This document shows, one piece after another, positions 12,980 to 25,659 of a stretch of DNA of 64,000 nt. The translations under genes and the position numbers were made by a program. The notes under the pieces were generated by a model, which was not told the DNA's origin, did not search any database, and was given only the letters and a program-made list of their open reading frames with translations. The stretch spans positions 1,075,331,369 to 1,075,395,368 of the forward strand of contig CM062820.1 in assembly GCA_031772625.1 (NCBI GenBank), read 5' to 3'. The stretch is from Pinus tabuliformis. Its lineage: Eukaryota; Streptophyta; Pinopsida; Pinales; Pinaceae. Position 1 is the first letter of the stretch; every line of letters starts with the position of its first letter.

Positions 12980-14080
12980 ATGATGATGTCTCATGTCAGG
13001 ATTGCGACGCGATCGCAAGATTATGGTAGTAAAAATACTGTTGGTGGTAACGAAGCAGAATATTCTAATTCAAACACATCAACTACAACTCCTCCTGGTT
13101 CTGATCCGCTACAGATCGAGAAACCAGAACCTGACTTAGTAATCAAATCGCCTGCTAAAGGTATACTTCATAAATCAGCTTTCAATCCACATGCGAGAGC
13201 TGCTCAGAATTATAACATTGTTGAAGACTTAGCTATTTCCCCTTTAGCAATGTCGGCTTTGGAAGTGCTGCAATCGTGCCCAACACAACGTAAATTACTA
13301 TTGTCTGCTATAGGAGCTATCAATATTCAGGATTCGAACCTAATAATATTTGATTTAGAGAATAGTACACCCTGCCTACCTCATCAAATGGCTTTCCAGA
13401 TTCCAGTTTTAGTAAAAAACAGACCTTGCTTTCGGACTATGATTGATGAAGGGGCTTCTACGTGTATTATGTCGATCCAGTGTTGGAAATCGCTTGTTTC
13501 TCCCACACTCAATCAATCTCTGACAATTATAAAGGCTTTTGATGGCAGAGGGTTCCATCCTTTTGGTATTTTGTAGGATTTAACTATAGGGGTCAAAGGC
13601 AAAACCATAAATCTAGATGTGGAAGTGGTTGATGCCCCTCTAGATTACAACCTTCTCCTGGGTCACAGTTGGTCTTATGCTATGACTGCTATTATTTCAT
13701 CAGTCTTTCGGCTTACCAATTTTCCTCATAACGGAAAGATCGTTATGATAGACCAGTTGACTTATTTCTCATCCGACCCAGCCTCTGCAGATAGTATTCA
13801 ACACATCGGTAAAAAGAATATCCCTTACAAGGATGTTGGCGTAGGTTTGATTAAAGATTCTTGTTTACTGGGAACTTTTTCCTTCCCTCCTCCTAACGTA
13901 TCGCCTTCTATTGCAACTATTCATATGATTTCATCGAATACTATTACTTTTGATGATCCTTGGATCGTACCTTCCGATTCTGAGGTGGATTCATTTGGTG
14001 GTGTGATGCCTCTGAGTCCCTTTGAAATTGCATATCAGGCTGTACAGTCATTTTCTGATTCCTATTCAACCGCTCCTCTT
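12980..14080 (+). pseudogene. Tat protease region
   Basis: The frame at 12980-13576 reaches an aspartic protease-like active-site segment (MIDEGAST, near 13441-13464). The next frame (13619-14176) has the second protease landmark, NLLLGHSW. Together they mark the retropepsin part of a Ty3 polyprotein. Integrase sequence is met soon after, and no RT or first RNase H was recognised anywhere in this element. Confidence 0.75.
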
Positions 14081-14089
14081 CACCCTATA

Positions 14090-14961
14090 ATTGCTGTCGG
14101 TCCTTTCGCAAATTGGGGTATTGACTTTATTACATGTAACCCTCACTCAACGGGGGGCATGCGTATATTATCTTAGTGGTAGATTATTTTACTAAGTGGG
14201 CCGAGGCAATGCCTACATTTTCGGTAGATGGCAAAAATGCTACAACTTTCGTATTCAATCATATAATTGCTAGATTCGGTGTTCCTCAAGCTATTATTAT
14301 TGATCATGGAAGTCACTTTCGAAATATCATGATCACTAAACTGACAGATCAACATGGCCTGTGCCACGATAGTTCTACTCCATATTACCTGCAGGCTAAT
14401 GGTTTGGTTGAAACTATCAATAAATTTTTAGTCATTATGATCCAACGAATCATTGGTTTTCATAAGTCAAATTGGCCTACCATGCTATTTTCAGCACTTT
14501 GGGCATATCGGACCTCAGTAAAAACATCGACTGGTTTCACTCCTTTTCAACTAGTCTACAGTTTGGAAGCAGTGCTACCTATTGAATGTGAAATTCCGTC
14601 TTTACAATTAGCCATAGAATTACTCCCAGCTACTTTTGAAGAGGAGAAACATTTTTTGTACTTAGCTCAGCTATATGAGAATCGATGCACTGCTGCAACA
14701 ACAAACGAGACTCATGTGAAACGAATGAAAGCTCAGTACGACATAAGTGTTACACCTCCTAATTTTTCAGAAGGAGACCAAGTTTTACTATATGATCAAG
14801 CAAAAGATAATCTAGGGGCTGGAAAATTTGTACCTATGTGGCATGGTCCTTACATTGTTAAGCGAAAGCTAACAAAAGGGGCTTATGAATTGATCGATTT
14901 TGACGGTGTCTCTTTGGGTAAACCCAGAAATGGACTTTATCTGAAGAGATATTATGCTTAA
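14090..14961 (+). pseudogene. Tat integrase
   Basis: The integrase core begins around the segment with NWGIDFITCNP and continues in a 261-residue frame (14176-14961). That frame includes VDYFTKWAEAMP, FGVPQAIIIDHGSHF and QANGLVETINK. The C-terminal part has the GPYIV segment (GPY/F-like) with KRKLTKGAYELID, typical of Ty3 integrases. These segments carry the DDE-type core region. Order and spacing agree with the Tat lineage. Confidence 0.88.
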
Positions 14962-15043
14962 ATTATGTGTGGAGATATTTTGTTAGATTAGTTTATTTAC
15001 AGCTGGTGTGTTTTAAATTAGAAAAGTGTGCCTAGTTTAGAGA

Positions 15044-15511
15044 GTGCTCTTATCACTATTCCTGCTTATCTTGATTTTAATCTTGATATTGCATATGTCG
15101 ACGTCTCTTCAAACATACATTGGTTTTGCTGATGGTGCTTGTCATAGTACATGGAAAATTTCTTCTGCAGCTTGGGTTATCTATTCACCCTCTAATGAGT
15201 TGGTGTTTATGCATGGGGTAAGCCTCGGTCAAATGATGAATAACATTGTAGAGTATAGTGCAGTGATTGAGTTATTATTTGAATCCATCTCATTTGGGAT
15301 TCAGAGTTTGATTGTTAGGTTGGATTCTAAACTCGTTGTATTACAACTTAACAAGGTTTATGCCATTAGAAATCTAGTGTTATTAAGGTTATTTTGAGAG
15401 TTTGTCTCTTGGAACGTGAATTTGATTACATTGAATATTAGCATATTCCAAGACATTTAAATACATTAGCAGATGCAGTTGCTTCTCGTATGATAAATAG
15501 ACGTTTGCAAT
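15044..15511 (+). pseudogene. Additional (archaeal-like) RNase H of Tat
   Basis: After integrase, a 117-residue frame contains GFADGACHSTWKISSAAWV, then an EYSA segment and VRLDSKLVV. These are the conserved acidic landmarks of a type I RNase H fold. A second RNase H placed downstream of integrase is a known hallmark of plant Tat elements. Similarity continues weakly to about 15511 (an RNase H tail-like ADAVAS stretch). I am fairly sure of the fold and less so of the exact end. Confidence 0.78.
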
Positions 15512-15962
15512 AATCAAAACAATAAATTTAATAACATTCGATAACATGTTACACGAGATATCCGGTAATAGTGATATATCATAGCATAGAAGTGTGTTTC
15601 AAAATATACATCGTCTTCGATCATAGGTTGAAAAAAACCTTATGATCGGAAAAAATGATAATACAAAAAGATAAAAATGTCATGAGTCTACAAAATCGAT
15701 AATCCTATCCCTGGTGATGATCACGATAAGAAACTATTGCTCAGGCCACACTACATAGGAACCTCTTAAAAGGTCCTGGGACCCCAATCACATATCTCTG
15801 TAACCTAAGTGGAATATCATCTATGCCAGTCTCTAGAATATCTACTGTCAAGCATTCTAGATGATGCTCCAACTCGGTCAGGATCTCTACTGATTGGTCT
15901 TGTGGGGTTGGTACTGCTACAGCTGGGTGTCTCCTCTCATAAGGCTGGAGAGTGGCTGGTCG

Positions 15963-16011
15963 TCATGGACCCATAGCTAAATTTAAACTTCTGATTGTCA
16001 GTTTTGGACAA

Positions 16012-16088
<77 letters not shown>

Positions 16089-16826
16089 TAGAAAGTGTTG
16101 AAAATGGTTTTTACCTGAATCATCCCATTGCTCTCCTAGTGGAAGAGTCATGTCTGGATCACTGTGATAATCCATCCCAGCGTATGGAAAGTCCTGAATC
16201 ATAGAAATTTGGTTGTTCAACCAACGAAAATATTTAGGCGGAAATCGAACAACCTCTGTGCCCTCTTCAGGGTGACAGGCCATCAAAGCAACCCAACGAA
16301 CCATTCTAGGCTCTTGAGGAAGACCAACATCAAAAGGAAAATGCTGCGGGGCTAACATGGAGATCCTCTCTAGAGCAAAGTTGACTATGATAAATCCATA
16401 TCCAAAGTTCTTCAGCTGTCCATTTTTTGCTTTGGTTAGTTGGCCTTTCACATTTGCCAACATAGCCTCGCACCAGTTGAATATGGTGCCTCGAAAATAA
16501 TCTACAACCATTTGCATCTGGGATCCAGTAGCCACATGAAATGCTGCACTCCCGCATAGCCTGGTAACGGTGAATGCAATAACCTTAAACTCAGGACCGC
16601 TGATAGTTTTAATATCAATCCGTTTTTCCTTTGTTTGATCATCGCAAAACTCCAATCGGAGACTGGCGACAGACTGGCCACCTGGCCTAGTCTCGAAAAG
16701 AGATAATTGTTTGCCCCTCTTGGAAAAACCAGTCAAAAAGTATACGTCCGGCTCAATTTCGAGCCGGTGGCTACCAATCACGAAGCACTGGTCCTGTGTG
16801 TTGCATCTGTCTACCAGACATTGCAA
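15963..16826 (-). pseudogene. Antisense ORF of the Tat element
   Basis: A 287-codon minus-strand frame lies between the extra RNase H and the 3' region of a plus-strand element. It has good protein-like composition (segments such as VYFLTGFSKRG and PKYFRWLNNQ). Its last part reads through the (TA)n microsatellite at 16016-16084 as alternating Tyr-Ile, which is surely not ancestral. Antisense ORFs after pol are reported in Tat elements; their function is unknown. No signal peptide or membrane segment is evident. The real start may lie at or slightly upstream of 16826. Confidence 0.7.
16016..16084. repeat. (TA)n microsatellite
   Basis: Roughly 34 uninterrupted TA repeats. They create spurious Tyr-Ile frames on both strands. 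Confidence 0.97.
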
Positions 16827-16984
16827 GAAGTCTTCTTAGGCCCTCATGCTCGGTATGGCCTAGAACTTAAGCAATCTGCATGCTCTCAATGCCTATAATG
16901 TGGGCATATGATTCAATGCAGAAAAATCTACATCCTCATGCTCGCGTTCTCGCCAAATAAGCATTTTGAGTGTCCTACAATGCA

Positions 16985-19121
16985 TAAAATAAAAATACAT
17001 ATTAGAACAAGCTAGTTCGAATTTTTTTTGGCGAAAATGGAGAAATTTGAATTTTAAAATTCGTTACATGAGGTATAAACCTGTTGCTTACAAATAGTGT
17101 GTAGGTCTGCACAGGTTGTGAGCAATTGGTGCGGACCCACAAATTTTTCCTTTATAGAAAAGGTCGGGGTCCACAGGGGCCACGTGTTGCACCTGCGGAC
17201 CCCCACGAGCGACTTTCTAAACCTATTTTTCTTTCAAAAATCAAATTTAAAGCCTAAAAAAAAGATGTAAACGGATGAAATTCAAGTTAAGGAGGACATG
17301 GATTACCTGGAGCTAATGATTTTCGATTCTGACTAACGGATTTTCCAGAATCTTCATATGAAATTTCTTACCCAAAAGCTCTCACTTCTCACTCTAAACT
17401 CAAATGGTAAAAATGAAGTTAGAAAATCCATTTTTATAGGTTTTTTCGAATAAATGAATTTTTAATTTATTTATTTTTCACTTTAAAAAGGTAAATTTTT
17501 AAAATAATTTTTATTTATCTTAAACAAGTATGTGTAATTTTTTGAGTTTTTGTGCAGAATATTGGATTTTTCGGAAAATTGATCTTTTTCAACAAAGAGC
17601 ATAATTTTATCACTTTTTCGGACTCTTTCAAAAATTTACGAAAAAGCGAAACATTGGAGTCCTCTTTAAGCTCTTTTCAGACTCTCGAAAATTGAAAATA
17701 TTGCCGAGAACTTGATTGTTCGAACTCGTTAAAATAAATGAATAATCATCCCTTCAGTACAAGTTTTCCCCTTTTACAGACTGAAATGGACTATTTATGA
17801 AAAAGGTACACGTTGACTAATTATGGTCAATAGAGTCATCTTTAAACCCTTTTCAGACTTGTTAAATATGAAAAGATTGTCGAGCACTTGTCTTTTCTAG
17901 CTTGTTAAAGTATTGGAAATGTCATCCCTCTTGTATTATTTTATCCTTTTTCGGACTTGAGGGATTATTTTACAAAAAAGTACCCCCATGGAGTTTTCTT
18001 AAGTTTTTCTTTTGACTCCCTAAAATTGAAAAACACCGAGTTTTTCCTATACTGGACTCGTTAAAATTTAACAGTAAAGGACCTATTCAATTTTAAACAG
18101 GAACGAACCACTCCTTCTTAGGGTTCGAATTTTAAACTAAGTTGGACTCGTCCAAAGGATGAGCTTATAAACAAGAAAATGTTATCCTCCTCAAGCCTGT
18201 CAAAAATAAAGAGGTACTTGCCAGAAATGGTGGGGGAAAAGAGAGAAAAATGAACCTGTTTCTTACACTTTGTTTTGTAAAAAACCATCAACCACTCTTG
18301 AACATGACACTTTTGTTCCCCTGGGTTGGGAAATTCCTTTGCCTAACAGTCAATCAAACCATATTTAAAGTCTTCAGCCAGTTTCTAGGTATTAGCTTTG
18401 GGTCAATTGTCACCAAACCATCTGCAGTGTCCTTATGTGTTCAAGAGATCAGTTCAAACAAACCATTCATCTGCAAGATATCTGTCATCCATTTTGACCA
18501 TCCCTGAGTTAGTCCTTGCCAATATATTTCTTCAAAACTTGATATATGATTTCGTGTTGTGGGTTTGCCTACGACGGATCGCTTTCTATCAACTTCAGTT
18601 CATTATCTAGGAAGTTGATCCAGAAATCCTCAGTACGTTGAAAACTGCATGCCCTAATGGCAGTTTTCTTGCCTTCAACGATAGATTGCATCATTGACCT
18701 TCGATCAAATGATTCTATGACATGTTCGACTTCAACTCATTTATTAACATTTCATGGATTGTACTGGGTACTTTGAGAGCCATTGACATTATTGGTGGTT
18801 TATCTCACACTTGTTAACAGTCCTCATCATTGACTGGTAATCAAGTGGTTTCTACCATGTTCGAATTCGACACATTCATTCACATGGATAGAATCGTACT
18901 AGTTAGGGAAGCGGAAATCAAGACCCTGGATCTAGTTTCTACCATCCAGGCTGCGAGAAATTTTGTTATTCATTATACAGTGGACTATTCATAAACAGAT
19001 CGCTGCATCCATACTGTGTCTACACATGTCTATACTCTTGATGTATTACAAAATCATTCCTGTATCAGAACAATTTAGTCAATTTTCTAGTCAGTTTTGA
19101 TCTGAGTATGGGAATGCCTAC
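16985..19121 (+). other. Tat 3' noncoding region with diverged tandem repeats
   Basis: No coding region is seen here. From 17657 to about 18070 three diverged units of about 160-175 bp can be lined up (starts near 17657, 17833 and 17991). Each begins GAGT followed by CTTTAAG-like, TTTTCAGACT-like and CTCGTTAAA-like words. Tandem repeats in this part are known for Tat elements. The Athila insertion point is at 19117-19121. Confidence 0.65.
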
Positions 19122-20791
19122 TGTGGAGTACTGAAGAAGGTATGTTTTTATTGATTATTTTGTCATCTTTTCTTTAAAACTCATAACCTCTTTGCATCAT
19201 GAACTAGGTAGATAATAAGAAATCATGACAAAATCTATGGGATTTATACGCAACACAAAACTACTAATAATTGCCATTTCTTATGCAGGAAAAGGAAAAA
19301 ATGAAAGATTGCCGTCCCAAAGAAAAAGACAGGGCAAAGTTAACTGCTGTCCCTTTGGCAGGGAACCACATGCAAACAAGGCAATCCAAATTGAAGCGTA
19401 TCAGCCAAGGAAAGGAAAAGGAGATATTGAATCATCACAAGAGAACAAATGGATAACTGGGAAAGGGATCACTATCTTAACTATTTTTGCATCATTGATA
19501 TCTCCACTCGGCTATTATAAGAAGGGGCAACGCTACTAGCCCGGGGGACGATCTGCTATTATTTTCTATGTAACTTCCCTTTTGTATTTGAAACTTTGAT
19601 CATCGACTCTCGCTGAGAAGTGATCCACTGTAACTCTGCTTTGAATGCTTTAATATAAATCTGGTTGGTGTTCCATCTTCGATCCTGGAATAATCTCAAG
19701 CGGTGTGTCCCTGGAGGCTAAGGGCCTAGCCCTAGTGGAACACTTGCTCCTGTACCATTATCTTTAATTCGTGCGTGGTTTTCATTATCAGCTTTGTTGG
19801 GTAATCTGATGTGTTTCATTATTTTACATCACGGTTCTGTTATGTTTGATTTATGTTCGACTGAGTAACATCATTCTCTATGACAGGAATGTCGTATTGT
19901 TCATTCTGACTTTGTAACGCATTGTTGTTCCTTTAATCATTGATATAACATTGCTAGTCCTTACATAATGCTATTGTTGTTCAATTGCAGAGTAACCATG
20001 TTGTGACATTCATAAGTTGGTATTACTGTATTCATCTATGGTTTACACTTAATCACGATTGTTGTTCAACTGACATTGCTATTCCATTACGAATTACAAT
20101 CGTTATCCTTTGTAACTAAGAATTATATTTGTGGTATCAAAGTCAGATTATTGTTTCTCTCAATATTAAAGCGTGCTGGGTGTGTTATTTATTTTGGTTC
20201 ATTGTACATTTACATTTGGCTCTAAGTGTTGTTCTATATTTCATTGCTAATTAGTTGCCGTTATATTTCTGTTTGCTGTCCGATTTATTCTTACAGTAAA
20301 GATTGCTATCTGATTTCTATGGGATACAATTGCTGCACCTATTTCTATAGTTTAAGGTTTTGCTGTTTATAAGAACTAGTTGCTATTCCATTTCATGATA
20401 TTTGCGTTATCATTGCTTTGGTGTGCAGAACGATATGAAACTGTAGTGAGAGTTGAAATTTGTTGTCTAGTTCCCAGGTTGATGATCTGTTCCTTGATTA
20501 TATTTAGTTACATTCGTTTACAGAGGGATGAGTTACTGTTACTGTACCCTTGACTGATAATTTGCTTTAGTTTTCTAAAAGCATGATTTAAGTCTTAAAG
20601 TGCTTTACTGTAAGTAGATCTTGTTTTAAGCATCTGTTTACTCTTGTATTTTGAGCACTATACTACTAGCATTACTCTAACAAATGACCGCCTAAAATTG
20701 AGTACACTCTTTGAGATAACAAATCGTTCCTGGATTGATAAGTTAATGTGAGGTAAATAGAGGTGAAAAAGACCCTTTTTATTGCTCAAAA
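19122..20791 (+). repeat. Athila 5' LTR
   Basis: 1670 bp, starting TGTGGAGTACTG and matching 31965-33644. A TATA-like TATTATAAG lies near 19512. Short frames within it are not genes; they recur in both LTR copies only because the LTRs are duplicates. Confidence 0.93.
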
Positions 20792-20793
20792 TT

Positions 20794-20812
20794 TTGGTGC
20801 CGTTGCCGGGGA
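20794..20812 (+). other. Athila primer binding site
   Basis: TTGGTGCCGTTGCCGGGGA lies two bases after the LTR end. It closely matches the Athila-type site, generally assigned to tRNA-Asp (family knowledge). Confidence 0.85.
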
Positions 20813-20988
20813 AGAGTGTAGCCATTTGTTTCTTTTCTAGAGTAGTGTAAGAACTTGTTAGGAAATAATTGGGTTTTAAAAACGGAAGGTAAGAACCTGC
20901 ATGTGGAGTATGTAATAGCCCTGCTCCCCTGCCAGCTTTCCTGTAGATTTGTTGCTATTTTGTTTGGGTAGAACTTAGCAGTTGAGTT

Positions 20989-22560
20989 GTGTGCATGACT
21001 AAGCAGAAAAAGCTTGAAAAGAATCCCAAACCTCTACCCAAGCCTGATAAAGCTAAGGGGCCAGTGACCCTTGGCCATTCGACCTTTATAAATGAAATCC
21101 TTAAGAAAGTAGAATCTCAGCCTTCAGTAGGACTTAGAAAAGTTACTTCTAGACAACCTATTAGTTCCCTTTAGGCCACAGGATCACTATCTGTAGCCTT
21201 TGCTAAGGTGCATAGTCAAATCGAAGAGCAACATTTTCAAGAAATTGAAAATTCTAGCCTAAAATCATTGCAAGAAGGGAACCTTAGCAACCTTTGTGAG
21301 GGAAGAGGAGAAACAGGAGAGACTAAAGAACCAAGATCTCCTCTTGGGTTAATTCAGCCATTAAGTAGCCTAGATAAGGGAAGTGCTGCAAAAATCATTT
21401 ATAACGAAGTTGAAGAAACTCAAGAACCTGAAACCCCCTAGACATTAGGCACTCTCATCATCCCAGATAAAGGAAGTTTTGTTAAGGCCATTCCTGTTAG
21501 AACCATTCCCCCTCAACAACCTAGGAATACCCTCCTAGATATCCCAGAAGGTTATTGGCATATATTTGACCAAATGGTCAAGAACCAGCCAAACACCCAG
21601 GCCTCTACACTGCAATTCCCCATTGTGGATACTGCAGCTAATTCACCTATGAAAGCAATTCCTCTCTAGCATATCCCTACATTCCATGGCCTTACATCAG
21701 AAGATCCGGATGCATTCTTATTCGAATTCGATGTGTTGTGTAGAGGATATGACTATACCATCGATCCCCAGAAAATGAAATTATTTCCCTCTACATTAAA
21801 AGGGGTTGCTCTAAGATGGTTTATGGGATTGGGTGGTGGTGTTATAAATAACTAGGACCAAATGAAAGAGTCTTTTCTAAAAAAATATCAGGATTATTGC
21901 AGGTTTAGAGAGTTAAAAGTTGAAATATTTCAAATGGTAGCTAGACCAAATGAAACATTAGAAGAGTACGTTGAACGTTTCCATTATAATCTTCAAAGAT
22001 CTCCTTATGCATCATTACCCTTACCTGATAATGTATTAAAAACAACATTAATTAGGGGAATGAAGGAACAATGGATTGAAACACTAAATATTATGGGAAA
22101 ATGAGATATTTATCAGGAAAATTTTGATGACATTATTAATCTATGTATCAGGAGCTCGAGAGGCAGCACAAGACTAAAAATAGTAGAACATGATTGGTTT
22201 GCAAGAGATAACAGAATTTCGGCAGAAGGAGTAACTCATGCAAAAATTGGAAATTTATTAGAAAATTTTAAAACTGACATATTGGGGACACTGACAACAC
22301 AACTTGATATTATGCAAGCCAAACAAAAGTAAGGAGAGGCATAACAGAATTTGGCAATCTTCTGTCCCAGATGCAGAAAGAAACACAGCCATAAGGAGTG
22401 TCCATTAGATGCAGTCCAAGTTTGCGTCATTTGTACAAAAGACCACTCTACAAAGAGCTGTCCCTCACTTCCTAGAATGAAAGAAGTATACAAGGAAGCA
22501 AAAGAAGAGCTAGAATCGGTGTATCTACTCAATCAATGCTGTCAATGGCAGCCGTGACAA
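20989..22560 (+). pseudogene. Athila gag
   Basis: Lysine-rich N-terminal frames (20989-21441) precede a capsid-like segment. Its landmarks are IPTFHGLTSEDPDAFLFEF and LRWFMGL near 21670-21840, then a frame at 21862-22104 with PNETLEEYVERFHYNL. Two zinc knuckles follow at about 22360-22470: CPRCRKKHSHKEC and CVICTKDHSTKSC, both CX2CX3HX4C. This is the structural protein region of an Athila element. It is fossil and broken. Confidence 0.85.
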
Positions 22561-23439
22561 TTAGGTATGTTCTCAGACCTAGCTTCTTCTTTTCAACCTC
22601 CACAATATCATGCTCAACAATATAATACAATGTGGAAAAATCAACCTCCCTTCCTGAATTGGTCACAACAATCATTTCCTTCATCATCTCCATGGCCGAA
22701 TCAAGCAAGGCAACCCAATTGGCCAAATTTTCCCTATACACCACCATATTGGCAAAACAATGTATATCCAACACAATGGTCCCCTCCTACTTCACAGAGT
22801 CAAGCCTAGCAGACAAACTGGCAAAGACCGATGAATCAGCCAGTAGGAACTATTCTGCTCCCTCAACCTACACTGCCACCATTACAAAAAACCCCCTGTC
22901 TAACTTAAGACCACAACTCCCAGCCCAACCCAACCCCAATCCGAATAATAGAATGGTCCAATCCATTCAAATAATTGAAACACCAGAGATATGAACCGAT
23001 CTAAGGGAGTGTAATGACCTTCAATTAAGATCTGGGTGTATCATTGAAACAAAGGGAGATAAAATAGATCAAGTTAAAAATCAGTTACCTATAGAACAAC
23101 CACTACAAGAAGAGGACGTGACCAGACAACAAATTCATGATCAAGCAACCACATCCTCTCCCCCATTCCCAGAACGATTAATTATACCTCGACCTATACA
23201 ATATCCTGATTTTGACATTCTGAGAGAACTAAAAAATCTGTACATAAAAATCCCACTCCTCCAAGCCATTCAAGACATCCTGATATATGCAAAGACTATC
23301 AAAGAGCTATGTATAAAGAAACCAAGGAGGAAAATAACAAATAACCCAAAAGTCCAAGTAGTTGGCACTCTATCCAACATTTATCAGGAAAAGAAACACC
23401 TGTTAGATACGAAGACCGAGGAAATCCAATAGTAACTGT

Positions 23440-23770
23440 ACAAATCAATGGACAAACCTTCTCAATGCCTTAGTTGATCTAGGAGCTGCAATTAATATCT
23501 TAACAACCACCACTTTCCAAAAATTGGGCATTACATAAGTAGAACCGACCTCCACTTTACTAGAACTGGCTGGCCGATCTGTGGTTAGGCCAGAAGGCAC
23601 ACTACATGATGTCATGGTATCTGTTGACTCCTGGGAGTATCTGGCCGATTTTCTGATAATAAACCCCAAAAATCGACTTGATGGACATCCATTGATTTTA
23701 GGCAGACCTTGGCTTGCAACTGCCGATGCTTATATTGGTTGCCGACAAGGCAGTATGACCATAACTAGGG
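23440..23770 (+). pseudogene. Athila protease
   Basis: The region near 23456-23530 reads as a retropepsin active-site segment ALVDLGAAINIL followed by FQKLGI. The ILGRPWLATADA landmark follows near 23697-23730. The VDLGA(A/S) form is characteristic of Athila. Confidence 0.8.
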
Positions 23771-25203
23771 GCGAAAATATCAAGAATCTAGCTTTATATC
23801 CCCCAGCGCAGCCAAGTGTCATAATAATAAAAATGAACAAGCATCTTGTATCATACCTCACTGAAAATATTAGATCTCCATTAACCATAGAAGAAGCCCT
23901 CGATTTCAAAGACCAAACAAAAGATGATGCCATTAACAATTTTATTAGCCAAGGTAAACCCAGATCCCACATACAATGTCACAAGATAGAAGCAGCATTT
24001 GATAGTGAATTAGAAGAAGATCCTCTTAAAGATACACACGATCAAACAATACCTACTACCTCTGTCTCAAATAGCAAAATTGTAGAAATTGAGCCTGGAA
24101 AGACTTTAAACATTAATGCCAACTTGACTTCTGAACAAGAAGAGAAGCTCATCCAACTACTGAAGAAATACAAAGAAGCATTTGCATGGGACTAACGTGA
24201 TATGAAAGGAATTGATCCCAAGTTATGTACATACCACATTTACATAGAAAAAGATGTCAGACCTGTTCACCAACCACAAAGGAGACTTAACACTCATCTA
24301 AAAGGCATTGTAAAAGTTGAACTTCAAAAACTTTTAGATGTGAACTTCATCTACCCTATCTCCAATAGTAAATGGGTCTCTCTGCTTGTTGTGGTACCAA
24401 AGAAGAATGGAAAGTGGAGGATTTTTGTAGATTATAGAGAGCTAAATAAAGCAACACAAAAAGACCACTTTCCCCTTCCATTCATTGACCAAGTATTAGA
24501 GACTTTGGCAGGAAAGAAATTCTTTTCTTTCTTAGATGGCTTCAACGGATACAATTAGATTCAGATTTCCCTTGAAGACCAAGACAAAACCACTTTTACT
24601 TGTCCTTGAGGAACATTTGCCTACAAAGTTCTACCTTTTTTCTTATGCAATGCTCCTACCACATTTCAAAGGGCTATCCTCAGCATCTTTTCAAATTTAA
24701 TAAACGAAGGGCTCAAAGTATACATGGATGATTTTACACCATATGGAGATGATTTTGACCCAGCATTGGACACACTGGAAAAGTCCTGCAGTGCTACATT
24801 GCCACCAGGCTTTGTTTGAGCCATGAAAAATGCTATATGATGATGACTGAAGGACTTATTCTAGGCCATTATATTTCAGTAGCTGGCATACAAGTAGACC
24901 CAGCCAAAATTCAAATAATTTTGCTAATTCCCACTCCTACCAATCAAACAGAGGTACATAGTTTTCTTGGATTTTCTGGTTATTATAGAATATTTATAGA
25001 ACATTTTTCGCATATTGCTGCACCTCTATATGCATTGACAGGAAATGTTGACTTTCTTTGGATAGAAAAATGCGACCATGCTTTCCAGGATCTAAAGAAG
25101 CTTGTGTCAATAGCCCCAGTCCTTCGAGGTCCAAATTGGGATCTGCCATTTCAAATTTCATCAGATGCTTCAGACACAACTATTGGAGCAGTCCTTGGGT
25201 AGG
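23771..25203 (+). pseudogene. Athila reverse transcriptase
   Basis: After a linker, frames at 24202-24558 and 24816-25202 carry Ty3 RT landmarks: VVPKKNGKWRIFVDYRELN, then FFSFLDGFNGYN, the YMDD catalytic box near 24721-24732, and FLGFSGYYRIFIEHFS at the RT-connection end. RT before RNase H and integrase is the Ty3 order. It is fossil and broken. Confidence 0.92.
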
Positions 25204-25510
25204 AAGAAGATAAAAAACCATATGCAATTTATTGTATTAGCAAGAACTTATCTCCTGCTGAATTGAATTATACTGTTACCGAAAAGGAATTTCTAGCTGT
25301 AATACATGTTGTCAATAAGTTCAGGCATTACATTACTGGATATCCTTTATCTTTTATACAGATCACTCTGCCATAAAATATTTAGCAAATAAACCAATCA
25401 CAAATGGTAGAATAACTAGATGGCTGATTTTATTGTAGGAATTTGATATCACAATCAAGGATCGACTTGGAAAAGAAAATCTTGTATATGACTTTCTCTC
25501 ATGAATGCCA
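25140..25510 (+). pseudogene. Athila RNase H
   Basis: The segment starts with PFQISSDASDTTIGAVLG, the first catalytic Asp region of a Ty3 RNase H. An ELNYTVTEKEFLAVI stretch follows near 25260-25305. It is decayed but in the expected place between RT and integrase. Confidence 0.85.
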
Positions 25511-25659
25511 AAACTAGTGGATGTAGCAACAGTTGAAGATCAATTTCCAGATGAGAATTTGTTTGCTGTCACTATTAAAACACCCTAGTATGCTGATGTT
25601 GTGAAATACTTAGCAGTAGGCAAATTACCAAAACATATGACCCCCAATGAATGAAAACA

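Noticed and set aside
15963-16204. Tyr-Ile repeat frames on both strands
   Set aside because: They translate the (TA)n microsatellite at 16016-16084. Only the part of the antisense ORF outside the run is considered meaningful.
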